31,056 nt of DNA from an uncultured Alistipes sp. (lineage in GTDB: Bacteria; Bacteroidota; Bacteroidia; Bacteroidales; Rikenellaceae): positions 1 through 31,056 of the forward strand of contig URBK01000026.1 in NCBI GenBank assembly GCA_900546065.1, in the 5' to 3' direction. A program made the position numbers and the translations under genes. The notes beneath the pieces were generated by a model, which saw only the letters and a program-made list of their open reading frames with translations, searched no databases and had not been told where the DNA came from. The first letter of the stretch is position 1. Each line of letters starts with the position of its first letter. Shown here in pieces: positions 8,769 through 15,519 of this stretch.

Positions 8769-9773
8769 TCACAGACTGCCGCGGAGATAGAGCCGCCACG
8801 GGTTGGCTATGCGCTGCTGTTCGCCGCTGCGGATAAGTTCCGCCGCCGTGCGTCCCATAATAGCGAAATCTGTCGTAAGCGTCGTGATACCCCCTATGAG
8901 CACCTCCTTCAGAGGCGTGTCGTCGAGGCTCAGCAGACCGATATCACGCCCCACAACCAAACCCTTGGCCATGATGCTCTTGATCATGGCCGCAAGGTCA
9001 CGTTCCGCTACGGCCATATAGCAGTGGCCGGCCGCTATGGCATCCATATCGAAGTCGCGTTCGACATATACGGGATAGCGAAACTCCCCGGCAAAGCGGT
9101 AGGCACCGGCGATATAGTCGTCGGGCATATATTGGAAACGGCCGTTATATACGATATGCAGAGCCTCGTAGCGACGAAGTTTTTCCAGAAGGGCCTTCAA
9201 ACCCTCGTAGGCATCGGTATAGAATCGCTGGTAAACGGCTGCACAGTTGCGCGAATAACCTTCGGGGAATGCATCCAGAAGCAGCAGACGATCGGCCGGG
9301 ACACGGTCCAGCACGGACGTAACGTCACAGTTGAAGTGCGGCATCAGCACATAGTAGTCATATTTGCCACGGGCGGCAGCCACAAGCGAATCAAACAGTT
9401 CGGCATTGTAGTAATGGAAGGCAATACTCACACCGTAATGCGGCCCCAGAGCATCCACAAGCGAACGGTATAGGGTCTCCTTGTATTGGTTCATCGCATC
9501 GAAGAGCATAAATACCCGCACCGTATCCTTCGCGCCGCGCCGCGCCACGAAAAATCCCTTCCCGGCCACCGAGACCACCTCACCATGCCGTTGCAACGTG
9601 CGGTATGCCGCCAGAACCGTATCGCGTGATACACCATACGCCCGGCACGCCTCGCTCACCGAGAGCAGGCGGTCACCCGACGCGAGCGTTCCGTCGGCCA
9701 TGCAGTCCGAAACATACGCCGCCAGCTGGTCGTAGAGCGTATGCGCTGATCGTGGATCGGGTTTGAATTTCAT
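8769..9773 (-). CDS. GntR-type transcriptional regulator with sugar-binding-like C-terminal domain
   Basis: A 334-residue DNA-binding sensor. The N-terminal winged helix-turn-helix of the GntR family covers about residues 8-78, with the typical YGVSRDTVLAAYRTLQRHG recognition region and the wing VVSVAGKGFFV. The remainder (about 85-330) resembles the periplasmic-binding-protein/LacI effector fold: RVFMLFDAMNQYKE, YVLMPHF, LLLLDAFPEG, DIGLLSLDDTPL and GGITTLTTDFAIMGRTAAELI. It should therefore bind a sugar or glycoside and release or grip DNA accordingly. It is divergent from the three-gene operon at 9980-13586, and paired operator-like sites lie between them, so it probably controls both itself and that operon. 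ATG codons at 9776 and 9773 are adjacent; either could be the start. No Shine-Dalgarno is seen. Confidence 0.88.
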   Translation of the reverse strand: MKFKPDPRSAHTLYDQLAAYVSDCMADGTLASGDRLLSVSEACRAYGVSRDTVLAAYRTLQRHGEVVSVAGKGFFVARRGAKDTVRVFMLFDAMNQYKETLYRSLVDALGPHYGVSIAFHYYNAELFDSLVAAARGKYDYYVLMPHFNCDVTSVLDRVPADRLLLLDAFPEGYSRNCAAVYQRFYTDAYEGLKALLEKLRRYEALHIVYNGRFQYMPDDYIAGAYRFAGEFRYPVYVERDFDMDAIAAGHCYMAVAERDLAAMIKSIMAKGLVVGRDIGLLSLDDTPLKEVLIGGITTLTTDFAIMGRTAAELIRSGEQQRIANPWRLYLRGSL

Positions 9774-9789
9774 CATTCGGTCGTTGTCA

Positions 9790-9799
9790 ATGTACCGTT
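9790..9799. promoter_or_regulatory. Partial third operator copy
   Basis: ATGTACCGTT repeats ten consecutive bases of the full site at 9827-9843. It lies inside the predicted 5' untranslated part of the regulator gene, 17 bp from its start codon. Confidence 0.35.
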
Positions 9800-9804
9800 C
9801 GGAG

Positions 9805-9823
9805 TCTGCACGGAGAGTGCAGA
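9805..9823 (-). promoter_or_regulatory. Hairpin in the leader of the regulator mRNA
   Basis: Perfect 7-bp inverted repeat TCTGCAC (9805-9811) / GTGCAGA (9817-9823), 5-nt loop. It lies between the predicted start of the regulator transcript (about 9841) and its ATG (9773). It could shape translation or mRNA stability, or simply be part of a DNA site. Confidence 0.4.
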
Positions 9824-9826
9824 AAC

Positions 9827-9843
9827 CGTTATGTACCGTTATG
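9827..9843. promoter_or_regulatory. Operator-like site over the regulator's predicted transcription start
   Basis: CGTTATGTACCGTTATG is a direct repeat of CGTTATG with a 3-bp spacer, giving a 10-bp period, so both copies face the same side of the helix. It covers the expected +1 (about 9841) of the minus-strand regulator promoter at 9848-9879. A mirror copy with one mismatch lies at 9929-9945. Confidence 0.65.
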
Positions 9844-9847
9844 GCAT

Positions 9848-9879
9848 CAAAGATAAAAAGCATTATGCAAAAAAGCAAT
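9848..9879 (-). promoter_or_regulatory. Predicted promoter of the GntR-type regulator
   Basis: On the minus strand: ATTG (9876-9879), 20 bp, TATCTTTG (9848-9855). The -7 element is exact and the -33 has one mismatch. Confidence 0.55.
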
Positions 9880-9893
9880 TACAGACGTAAAAA

Positions 9894-9924
9894 TTTGTTT
9901 GCTTGAAAATTATACATAAATTTG
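9894..9924 (+). promoter_or_regulatory. Predicted promoter of the nucleoside-hydrolase-like/GH140/GH5 operon
   Basis: TTTG (9894-9897), exactly 19 bp, TAAATTTG (9917-9924): exact consensus. Transcription is expected near 9931, inside the operator at 9929-9945. Confidence 0.75.
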
Positions 9925-9928
9925 TAAA

Positions 9929-9945
9929 CATAACGGAACATAACG
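9929..9945. promoter_or_regulatory. Operator-like site over the operon's predicted transcription start
   Basis: CATAACGGAACATAACG is the reverse complement of the site at 9827-9843 with 16 of 17 bases matching. It begins 5 bp after the -7 element of the operon promoter, a position expected for repression. Confidence 0.65.
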
Positions 9946-9979
9946 TATATCCCCATTACTAACACCGTCCACGACCGCA

Positions 9980-11083
9980 ATGATAAAAAAACTGCTGCTC
10001 ACACTCTTTGCATTTGCTGCCGTCACAATTGTGCATGCCGCCCGCTGGAACGCCGAGACTACCGACTGGAGCCTCAACCCCCACCCCGTCATCGGCGACT
10101 GGGGATTCGACCGCCCGGGCTATCCCGAGGGGCTCTACATACACGGCATCACGGTAAAGGAGGGCCATAAGGTCAAGAATCCAGTCATCTACGACAACGA
10201 TGTCTATGACGACGTCTTCGAGGACGAGTGGATGTATGCAATGGCGTCGCTCGGGAGGATGAATCTCGTGGGGCTTATCGTCACACCCGTATTGACGGAT
10301 TTCTGGACATTTTCGCATCCCGACTGGGTAGATACGGCGCACGACTCGCGCAACAACGCCATCGCAAGCGGTATTGACCCCGACTGCCTGCCGCCGATAA
10401 CGGTCGGAACCGAGGCCGAGAGCGAGCAGGCGGGCGAAAACAAGATCTCGGAGGGAGCCGAACTATATGTCAAGCTCATCAACGAGAACTACGCCAAGCA
10501 TCCCGACCGCCCGATGATCATCAACATCGGCGGACAGGGTGCGACGCTGGCCACGGCCTACGGCCTTGACCCCTCGATTGCCGACAAGTGCATCGTCTAC
10601 TATACCGACATACGTGTCTATAACGGCCACTACGAGTGGGCCTCACGCATCATAGCCGCGAACTTCCGCGTCGTAAGCTGGGGTGACGACAACTGGTGGC
10701 GGGTGAAGAGCTGCCAGAACGAGTGGAACGTCCTGCCGCGACCCGACCATTGTCGCGCCTCGGAGAACGACCCGATGAGCGGCGAGTGGCGCCTGCTGAC
10801 CGAGATGCACAAACCGATGCTCGACCACATGGTACACCAGTTCCGCACGCGCGGCGAGTACAGCAATGACGGGCGCTGCAGCGACGCCTATGCCGACGGC
10901 ACATTCATCCACGCATGGCTGCCGGGGATCTTCACCGACGCCGAGCTGCGCGAGGTGCGCGGGGCCGAGGTGCTGCACATAACGAGCTTCACGGAGCAGG
11001 ACGAGGCCGAAGTAAAGGCTCTCACGATGGGCACACTGCTCAACCCGCGGGCATACCGCTTCAAGAAAGGCGGACAAAAGTAA
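9980..11083 (+). CDS. Secreted nucleoside-hydrolase-fold protein of unknown substrate
   Basis: A 367-residue exported protein with a signal peptide (hydrophobic residues 4-19, likely cleavage after VHA at residue 20) and no lipobox, so probably periplasmic. The core resembles the inosine-uridine nucleoside hydrolase/DUF1593 fold. An acidic cluster YDNDVYDDVFEDEW (71-84) is followed by a strand LVGLIVTP, where true nucleoside hydrolases have their calcium-binding Asp motif. Then come IINIGGQGATLATAYGLDPS (180-199), YN at 214-215, NFRVVSWGDD, and a C-terminal CSDAYAD (300-306). The canonical DxDxGxDD spacing is not kept, so the active site is changed. It is the first gene of an operon with GH140-like and GH5 proteins, which suggests a furanoside or N-glycoside from a plant glycan rather than a nucleoside. 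The fold call is moderate and function is unknown. Confidence 0.65.
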   Translation: MIKKLLLTLFAFAAVTIVHAARWNAETTDWSLNPHPVIGDWGFDRPGYPEGLYIHGITVKEGHKVKNPVIYDNDVYDDVFEDEWMYAMASLGRMNLVGLIVTPVLTDFWTFSHPDWVDTAHDSRNNAIASGIDPDCLPPITVGTEAESEQAGENKISEGAELYVKLINENYAKHPDRPMIINIGGQGATLATAYGLDPSIADKCIVYYTDIRVYNGHYEWASRIIAANFRVVSWGDDNWWRVKSCQNEWNVLPRPDHCRASENDPMSGEWRLLTEMHKPMLDHMVHQFRTRGEYSNDGRCSDAYADGTFIHAWLPGIFTDAELREVRGAEVLHITSFTEQDEAEVKALTMGTLLNPRAYRFKKGGQK

Positions 11084-11117
11084 CCAAACCAACAAAATAA
11101 CAATACCACAACCGACC

Positions 11118-12554
11118 ATGAAACATACTATCCGACATTATCTCTACTCAGTGCTTGCAGCTGCCGTTACAGCCGCAGGCATCCTGCCCGCCGCGGCACA
11201 AGAACAACAGCGCCCCATAACCGTATCCGAAAACGGCCACTATCTGCAATATGCCGACGGCCGCCCGTTCTTCTATCAGGGGGACACGGCGTGGGAGCTT
11301 TTCCACCGTCTCGACCGCGAGCAGGCCGACCTCTACCTGCGCAACCGCGCCGCCAAGGGCTTCAACGTCATACAGGCCGTAGCTCTGGCCGAGCTTGACG
11401 GTGTGGATGTACCCAACGCCTACGGCCACCTGCCGCTGACGGATCGCGACCCGTCGCGCCCCGCCGTCAAGGATGGCGAGCAGAACGACTATTGGGACCA
11501 TGTGGACTATATCGTGCGCCGCGCCAACGAGTTGGGCATGTATATCGGGCTGCTGCCCACATGGGGCCGCTACTGGAACGAGGGCAAGGTTATCTTCGAC
11601 GAGCGCAACGCCGAGGCTTACGGACGTTTCATTGCCGAGCGATACAAGGATGCCGACGTAATATGGATCCTCGGCGGCGACCGCAATCCCGACAACGGAC
11701 ACAAGCAGGCCATCATAAGGGCCATGGCGCGCGGCATACGAAGTGTCGACACCCGTCACCTGATGACCTTCCACCCCACGGGATGGCAGACCTCGTCGCG
11801 GTGGTTCCACGGCGACGCATGGCTCGACTTCAACGGCCGCCAGAGCGGGCATAACCAGCGCTACAACTCCAACGCCCAGATTCTGGACGACTTCCGCCGC
11901 ACACCCGCCAAGCCCATCATCGACATCGAACCCCTGTATGAGGATCACCCGCTGGAGTTCCGCCCCGACGAGGACGGGCACTCGATATCTTGGGACGTGC
12001 GCCGCGCACTCTACTGGAGTGTCTTCTACGGCTCGGCAGGCATAACATACGGGCACCACTCGGTATGGCAGATGTACGATCCGTCGAGCCGCCGCGGCCC
12101 GATAAACCGTCCCCTCATGCCGTGGCGCGAGGCGATCAACCAGCCCGGCGCATCGCAGGTGATACACCTGCGCCGCCTCATCGAGTCGCGACCCCACTTC
12201 ACGCGCATACCCGCACCCGACTTCATCATCCCCGCCGAGGTTGCCTCAGCCGTGCCGGGCGCCGGACGTTACCGTTTCGTCGCGACGATGGACTCCGACG
12301 GGTCGTGGGCAATGGTATATGCCCCCATCGGACGCACATTCTCCGTACGCGGCGACATGCTGCGCTGCGAGCGTATCACGGCGTGGTGGTACGATCCACG
12401 CACGGGCAAGGCCGAGAAGATCGGGTCGATCGACAACGACGGTTCTCCTCTGACCTTCACCCCGCCCGCATCGGGCGAGGCACAGGACTGGGTGCTTGTG
12501 CTTGACGATGCCGCACGCCGCTACCCCGCCCCGGGCAAGGCTCTCAAACGATAA
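11118..12554 (+). CDS. GH140-like (apiosidase family, DUF4038) secreted glycosidase
   Basis: A 478-residue protein with a signal peptide (cleavage after AAAQ near residue 28). The catalytic TIM barrel of the DUF4038/GH140 family spans about 35-370, and a C-terminal beta domain of the 'putative collagen-binding' type covers about 385-475. Family hallmarks are FFYQGDTAWELF (51-62), LLPTWGRYW (145-153), the acid/base candidate Asp188 in WILGGDRNP and the nucleophile candidate Glu271 in IDIEPLYEDHP. Characterised GH140 enzymes release D-apiose from rhamnogalacturonan II; other members have unknown targets, so apiosidase activity is plausible, not shown. It starts 34 bp after the nucleoside-hydrolase-like gene and 12 bp before GH5: one operon. 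Confidence 0.85.
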   Translation: MKHTIRHYLYSVLAAAVTAAGILPAAAQEQQRPITVSENGHYLQYADGRPFFYQGDTAWELFHRLDREQADLYLRNRAAKGFNVIQAVALAELDGVDVPNAYGHLPLTDRDPSRPAVKDGEQNDYWDHVDYIVRRANELGMYIGLLPTWGRYWNEGKVIFDERNAEAYGRFIAERYKDADVIWILGGDRNPDNGHKQAIIRAMARGIRSVDTRHLMTFHPTGWQTSSRWFHGDAWLDFNGRQSGHNQRYNSNAQILDDFRRTPAKPIIDIEPLYEDHPLEFRPDEDGHSISWDVRRALYWSVFYGSAGITYGHHSVWQMYDPSSRRGPINRPLMPWREAINQPGASQVIHLRRLIESRPHFTRIPAPDFIIPAEVASAVPGAGRYRFVATMDSDGSWAMVYAPIGRTFSVRGDMLRCERITAWWYDPRTGKAEKIGSIDNDGSPLTFTPPASGEAQDWVLVLDDAARRYPAPGKALKR

Positions 12555-12566
12555 CTGTACAAAAAC

Positions 12567-13586
12567 ATGAAGGTGAGAAACATATTGATTCTGGTAATGG
12601 CGCTGTTGATGGCGGCGCCGATATCGGCCAAGCCCAAATACCGCAAGGGATTCCTCTACCGCGAAGGCCGTCAGCTTATGCTCAACGGCAAGCCATACCG
12701 TTGTGTCTCGTTCAACTCTTTCCAGTTGTGCGGCTGCGGCCATGACTACGAGCTCTTCACCGACGAGCAGACCGAGGCGCTCTTCGCATCGCTGCCCGAC
12801 AACACCATTGTCCGCACGTGGGCCACGCCCGCCTTCCACCACCGCACGGACTATCTTGTGCATCTGGCCGAGAAATACGACATAAAACTGATACTCTCGC
12901 TGGGTGACGGCCGCAGCGGCTGCGGCGACTTCGACGGCGCCCCCGACGGTGACGGCAGCGGCAAGACGCAGGAGTGGTACGAGAGCGGCTTCCGCGACAA
13001 ATACCTGCCCCATGTCATCGAGATGACCTCGCGTTACAAGGATTCGCCCGCCATAGCCATGTGGGAGATCATAAACGAGCCGGGCGAGGCCGACTGGGCC
13101 ACCATACGCGACTTCCTGCACGAGGTCGCGGCCGTAATCAAGCAGCACGACCCCAACCATCTGGTCGAGAGCGGCACCTTTGCCGGCTGCGCGTACGAAG
13201 GCTACGAGAATTATCGGGCCATGCACGACAACCCCAATATCGACGTTGGCAACCTGCACGAATACGACTATGATTATCAGGAGTCGAATACCATCGAGTC
13301 GCCCCACTTCGAGCCATGCCTCAAGGCAATGTACGATCTGGACAAACCGCTCATCATAGGCGAGACGGGCATCGAGAGCGGCGACGGCTGCCGCACCTCT
13401 CGTGAGCGCCGCGTCGAGGCCATGCGCGAGAAGTTCGACGTCTACATAGGGATGGGGGCAAGCGTGGTTCTGGTGTGGAACCTTGCGCGCGAGGCCCGCA
13501 CGTGCGGCTTTACCTTCGGGCTGGACGATCCGCTGCTCAAGATGATAAACGAATATCAGCTAACCATAGACTCCAAGACCGAATAA
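12567..13586 (+). CDS. GH5-type secreted glycosidase (mannanase-like)
   Basis: A 339-residue protein with a signal peptide (cleavage after ISA near residue 21) and one TIM-barrel domain of clan GH-A. Both catalytic glutamates are visible: Glu171 in WEIINEPG (acid/base) and Glu266 in IIGETGIE (nucleophile), with the conserved His231 in NLHEYDY between them. The nearest pattern I recognise is the GH5 mannan endo-1,4-beta-mannosidase group. However, an unusual cysteine/glycine-rich loop (CGCGHD at 55-60 and DGRSGCGDFDGAPDGDGSGK at 114-133) sits at the cleft side, so the substrate may differ. It is the last gene of the regulated operon, ended by hairpins at 13656-13718. Confidence 0.85.
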   Translation: MKVRNILILVMALLMAAPISAKPKYRKGFLYREGRQLMLNGKPYRCVSFNSFQLCGCGHDYELFTDEQTEALFASLPDNTIVRTWATPAFHHRTDYLVHLAEKYDIKLILSLGDGRSGCGDFDGAPDGDGSGKTQEWYESGFRDKYLPHVIEMTSRYKDSPAIAMWEIINEPGEADWATIRDFLHEVAAVIKQHDPNHLVESGTFAGCAYEGYENYRAMHDNPNIDVGNLHEYDYDYQESNTIESPHFEPCLKAMYDLDKPLIIGETGIESGDGCRTSRERRVEAMREKFDVYIGMGASVVLVWNLAREARTCGFTFGLDDPLLKMINEYQLTIDSKTE

Positions 13587-13655
13587 CAGCCCCGTACGAC
13601 ATAATATCTATACATACACAAAGCAACATACCCTCTCACAGAATAGTTAGGTTTC

Positions 13656-13718
13656 GAAACAGGCCGTCGGGCTGTTTCACGCACAACCCCCGAAGAGAGT
13701 GATCTCTTCGGGGGTTGT
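13656..13718. terminator. Tandem hairpins between convergent genes
   Basis: Hairpin 1: GAAACAG (13656-13662) / CTGTTTC (13672-13678). Hairpin 2: a perfect 16-bp stem at 13683-13698 and 13703-13718 with a GTGA tetraloop. The second is very stable but lacks a T tract on either strand. The position between the GH5 operon and the minus-strand gene at 13742 suggests a shared transcription end or mRNA 3'-end protection. Confidence 0.65.
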
Positions 13719-13741
13719 CATACTTTCCGATACGCACACCG

Positions 13742-14173
13742 TTACAACTGCCTGATCTCGCCCGCATGCTGCGGCACCGGTGCCGGCAGCTTGAGCTCGA
13801 TCGACGCGCCGCCCCACTGGTTGACCTTGTGCGTAACATCATATACGGTCTCGCCGTCGGCCGTCACGCTGACCTTGAGATCGAACGGCAGGCAATCCTG
13901 CACTTCGCGCGAAACAGGCAGCGTGTTGGGGATGACATATATGTATGCCGTGATCGATTCGCACGGCTCGGTTGTCATGGTAAGGGCACGCGGGTGCGTC
14001 GGCTCGGAGGGGGCCTGCCGCAATGCCGAGCCCACGGGTGCGATCACGCTCTGCGCCGAGACGAAACATACGCGCTCTCCCGCCGCGTCGAAACCGCCGC
14101 ACTCGGCAACGATGTTGTAACGCCACAACTCGGCAAAACCGCTGCGCAGACGTACCGTATATTTATGCTGCAT
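13742..14173 (-). CDS. Conserved-looking hypothetical protein
   Basis: A 143-residue protein I do not recognise. It has no signal peptide or membrane segment and is likely cytoplasmic. The pattern is beta-rich: KYTVRLRSGFAELWRYNIVAE at the start and later alternating segments such as SITAYIYVIP, FDLKVSVTADGETVYDVTHKV and SIELKL, suggesting a small beta-sandwich or barrel. The start at 14173 is chosen because it follows a matching minus-strand promoter; an upstream ATG at 14221 would add a hydrophobic, cysteine-rich stretch and overlap that promoter. It is divergent from yceD-rpmF-plsX with interleaved promoters, so its expression may track growth-related genes. The gene is probably real, because the promoter, start context and downstream hairpin agree. 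Confidence 0.65.
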   Translation of the reverse strand: MQHKYTVRLRSGFAELWRYNIVAECGGFDAAGERVCFVSAQSVIAPVGSALRQAPSEPTHPRALTMTTEPCESITAYIYVIPNTLPVSREVQDCLPFDLKVSVTADGETVYDVTHKVNQWGGASIELKLPAPVPQHAGEIRQL

Positions 14174-14197
14174 AACCGTAAAACAAATTAGGCATGA

Positions 14198-14229
14198 CAA
14201 ATGTAGCAATAATTTGCACATATTCCGAA
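14198..14229 (-). promoter_or_regulatory. Predicted promoter of the hypothetical gene at 13742-14173
   Basis: On the minus strand: TTCG (14226-14229), 20 bp, TACATTTG (14198-14205). The -7 element is exact, the -33 has one mismatch. It interleaves with the yceD promoter. Confidence 0.5.
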
Positions 14230-14244
14230 ATATTTGTACATTTG
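14213..14244 (+). promoter_or_regulatory. Predicted promoter of yceD-rpmF-plsX
   Basis: TTTG (14213-14216), 20 bp, TACATTTG (14237-14244), 18 bp before the yceD ATG. Both elements match the consensus; the leader would be only about 12 nt. Confidence 0.65.
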
Positions 14245-14262
14245 CCAGCTATTTGTACCGAA

Positions 14263-15051
14263 ATGGAGCTCGAACAGAAATATTCCATCGCGTATAAAGG
14301 TCTGAAAAACGGTCTTCACGAAGTCGATTTCGACGTTGACGGAGCCCTTTTCAAGGCCTACGAAAGCAAGGAGATCAAGGATGGCCGCTGCAAGGTGCAT
14401 GTGGACATCGACAAGAGCGACACGCAACTGATCCTCGATGTTACGATCGACGGTCACGTCGTATGCGAATGCGACCGCTGTCTGGAGGACTGCACGATAC
14501 CGGTGCACTTCGACGGCCGACTGACTGTTTTCGTATCCGACCATCAGGGCGAGTACGACGGCGACTACATGTGGGTATCCCCCGACGAGGAGGATATCAA
14601 CCTCATGCAGTATATATATGAGAGTATCGTACTCTCACTGCCCTATCGCCGCGTACATCCCGACGGGGAGTGCGACCCGGACATGATGGTGCGCTTCACG
14701 CCCGCTACCGACACCGCTATCGGCGCTGCCGCAGGATCCCTCTCGGCAATGGAAGAGATGCTTTCGCAGGATGAGGCTCTGATCGCGGGGGCAGAGAGTG
14801 CCGAAGACGAGGCCGACGCCTTCGACGAGGAGTATGAGGCCGAGGAGGCCGAGGCTCTCGAAGAGGAGATGGAAGATGCCGAAGAGCTGCTCGAGGAGGA
14901 GGCTGCCGACAGTGATCTTCTCGACGCCATCGACGACGATGAGTTCGAGGCCGGGACACTCCGCGGACTGAGCGCCGAAAACCTCCGCAAGTTGGAGGCC
15001 CTCAAGGCCGGAATGACCGACATCCGGGAAGGCAAGGGCCGAAGGAAGTAA
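14263..15051 (+). CDS. yceD: YceD/DUF177 family protein with a long acidic insertion
   Basis: YceD proteins help 23S rRNA accumulate and are encoded next to rpmF in most bacteria. This 262-residue version has the family core, including the cysteine motif CECDRCLEDC (68-77) and the DINLMQYIYESIVLSLPYR block (111-129). The family is usually about 165-190 residues; here about 75 extra residues (roughly 158-232) form a highly acidic, Glu/Asp/Ala-rich stretch. After it the conserved-type C-terminus (ENLRKLEALKAG) resumes and ends in basic GKGRRK. The insertion keeps the frame, so it is not a broken gene. The start at 14263 follows the promoter; the upstream ATG at 14194 lies before it. rpmF and plsX follow on the same strand. 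Confidence 0.9.
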   Translation: MELEQKYSIAYKGLKNGLHEVDFDVDGALFKAYESKEIKDGRCKVHVDIDKSDTQLILDVTIDGHVVCECDRCLEDCTIPVHFDGRLTVFVSDHQGEYDGDYMWVSPDEEDINLMQYIYESIVLSLPYRRVHPDGECDPDMMVRFTPATDTAIGAAAGSLSAMEEMLSQDEALIAGAESAEDEADAFDEEYEAEEAEALEEEMEDAEELLEEEAADSDLLDAIDDDEFEAGTLRGLSAENLRKLEALKAGMTDIREGKGRRK

Positions 15052-15249
15052 CCTGAAGCCAGCCAAACGAGTCTGTAAAGGCTGAGCCGGAGGGGGGGGG
15101 TGAGATCCCTAATGGCAATGGCGCAGGAGCGACGAGAAAAAGCAGGTACAAAAGGAGAAAGAAAAGAGGAAAAGAGGCGCCGGCAGGAAGAAAAAGGAAA
15201 AGACAACAAAATACGAATAATACGAATAACTTAAAAAAGATATTGTAAA
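15052..15249 (+). other. Purine-rich spacer between yceD and rpmF
   Basis: The 198-bp spacer contains a run of nine G (15092-15100), a long plus-strand A/G-rich stretch (about 15117-15205) and a 9-bp tandem repeat ATACGAATA (15211-15219, 15220-15228) just before rpmF. A 40-codon frame at 15112-15234 would encode a very basic Lys/Arg/Glu-rich peptide, but it has no recognisable family and I do not call it a gene. Confidence 0.55.
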
Positions 15250-15432
15250 ATGGCACATCCTAAACACAAAATCTCGTCTACACGACGCGATAAGAGAAGA
15301 ACCCATTACAAGGCCGTAGTTCCCACGATCGTTACCTGTTCAAACTGCGGTGCAGCGGTGCTCTACCACCGCGTATGCCCCGAGTGCGGTTACTATCGCG
15401 GCAAGCTGGCTATCGAGAAGAAGGCCGAATAA
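15250..15432 (+). CDS. rpmF: 50S ribosomal protein L32
   Basis: A 60-residue large-subunit ribosomal protein. The N-terminus MAHPKHKISSTRRDKRRTHY is the family pattern, and the C-terminal half has two CxxC pairs (Cys30/Cys33 and Cys43/Cys46) that bind zinc, so this is the C+ zinc-dependent form. It sits in the conserved yceD-rpmF-plsX order, linking ribosome and lipid synthesis. Confidence 0.97.
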   Translation: MAHPKHKISSTRRDKRRTHYKAVVPTIVTCSNCGAAVLYHRVCPECGYYRGKLAIEKKAE

Positions 15433-15482
15433 CGGATGAAGTCCGTTTGCGAGAGAGTTCCCGTGCGGTGCTCTCTTTTGCA
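15431..15482 (+). terminator. Hairpins between rpmF and plsX (possible partial terminator)
   Basis: AACGGA (15431-15436) / TCCGTT (15442-15447) begins at the rpmF stop. A second pair, AGAGAG (15452-15457) / CTCTCT (15471-15476), is followed by TTTT. Both stems are short. They may reduce read-through so that plsX is made at a lower level than the ribosomal protein. Confidence 0.45.
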
Positions 15483-15519
15483 ATTTTATTTAACCCACAC
15501 CGACTAAGAGAGAGAGACT

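Noticed and set aside
14734..14958. Frameshift or fusion in yceD as the cause of its extra length
   Set aside because: The frame is continuous, the conserved-type C-terminus resumes after the acidic stretch, and no alternative frame restores a shorter protein.
15112..15234. 40-codon basic peptide (MAMAQERREK start) between yceD and rpmF
   Set aside because: A purine-rich stretch automatically encodes Lys/Arg/Glu; without conservation data it is reported only as a finding about the spacer.
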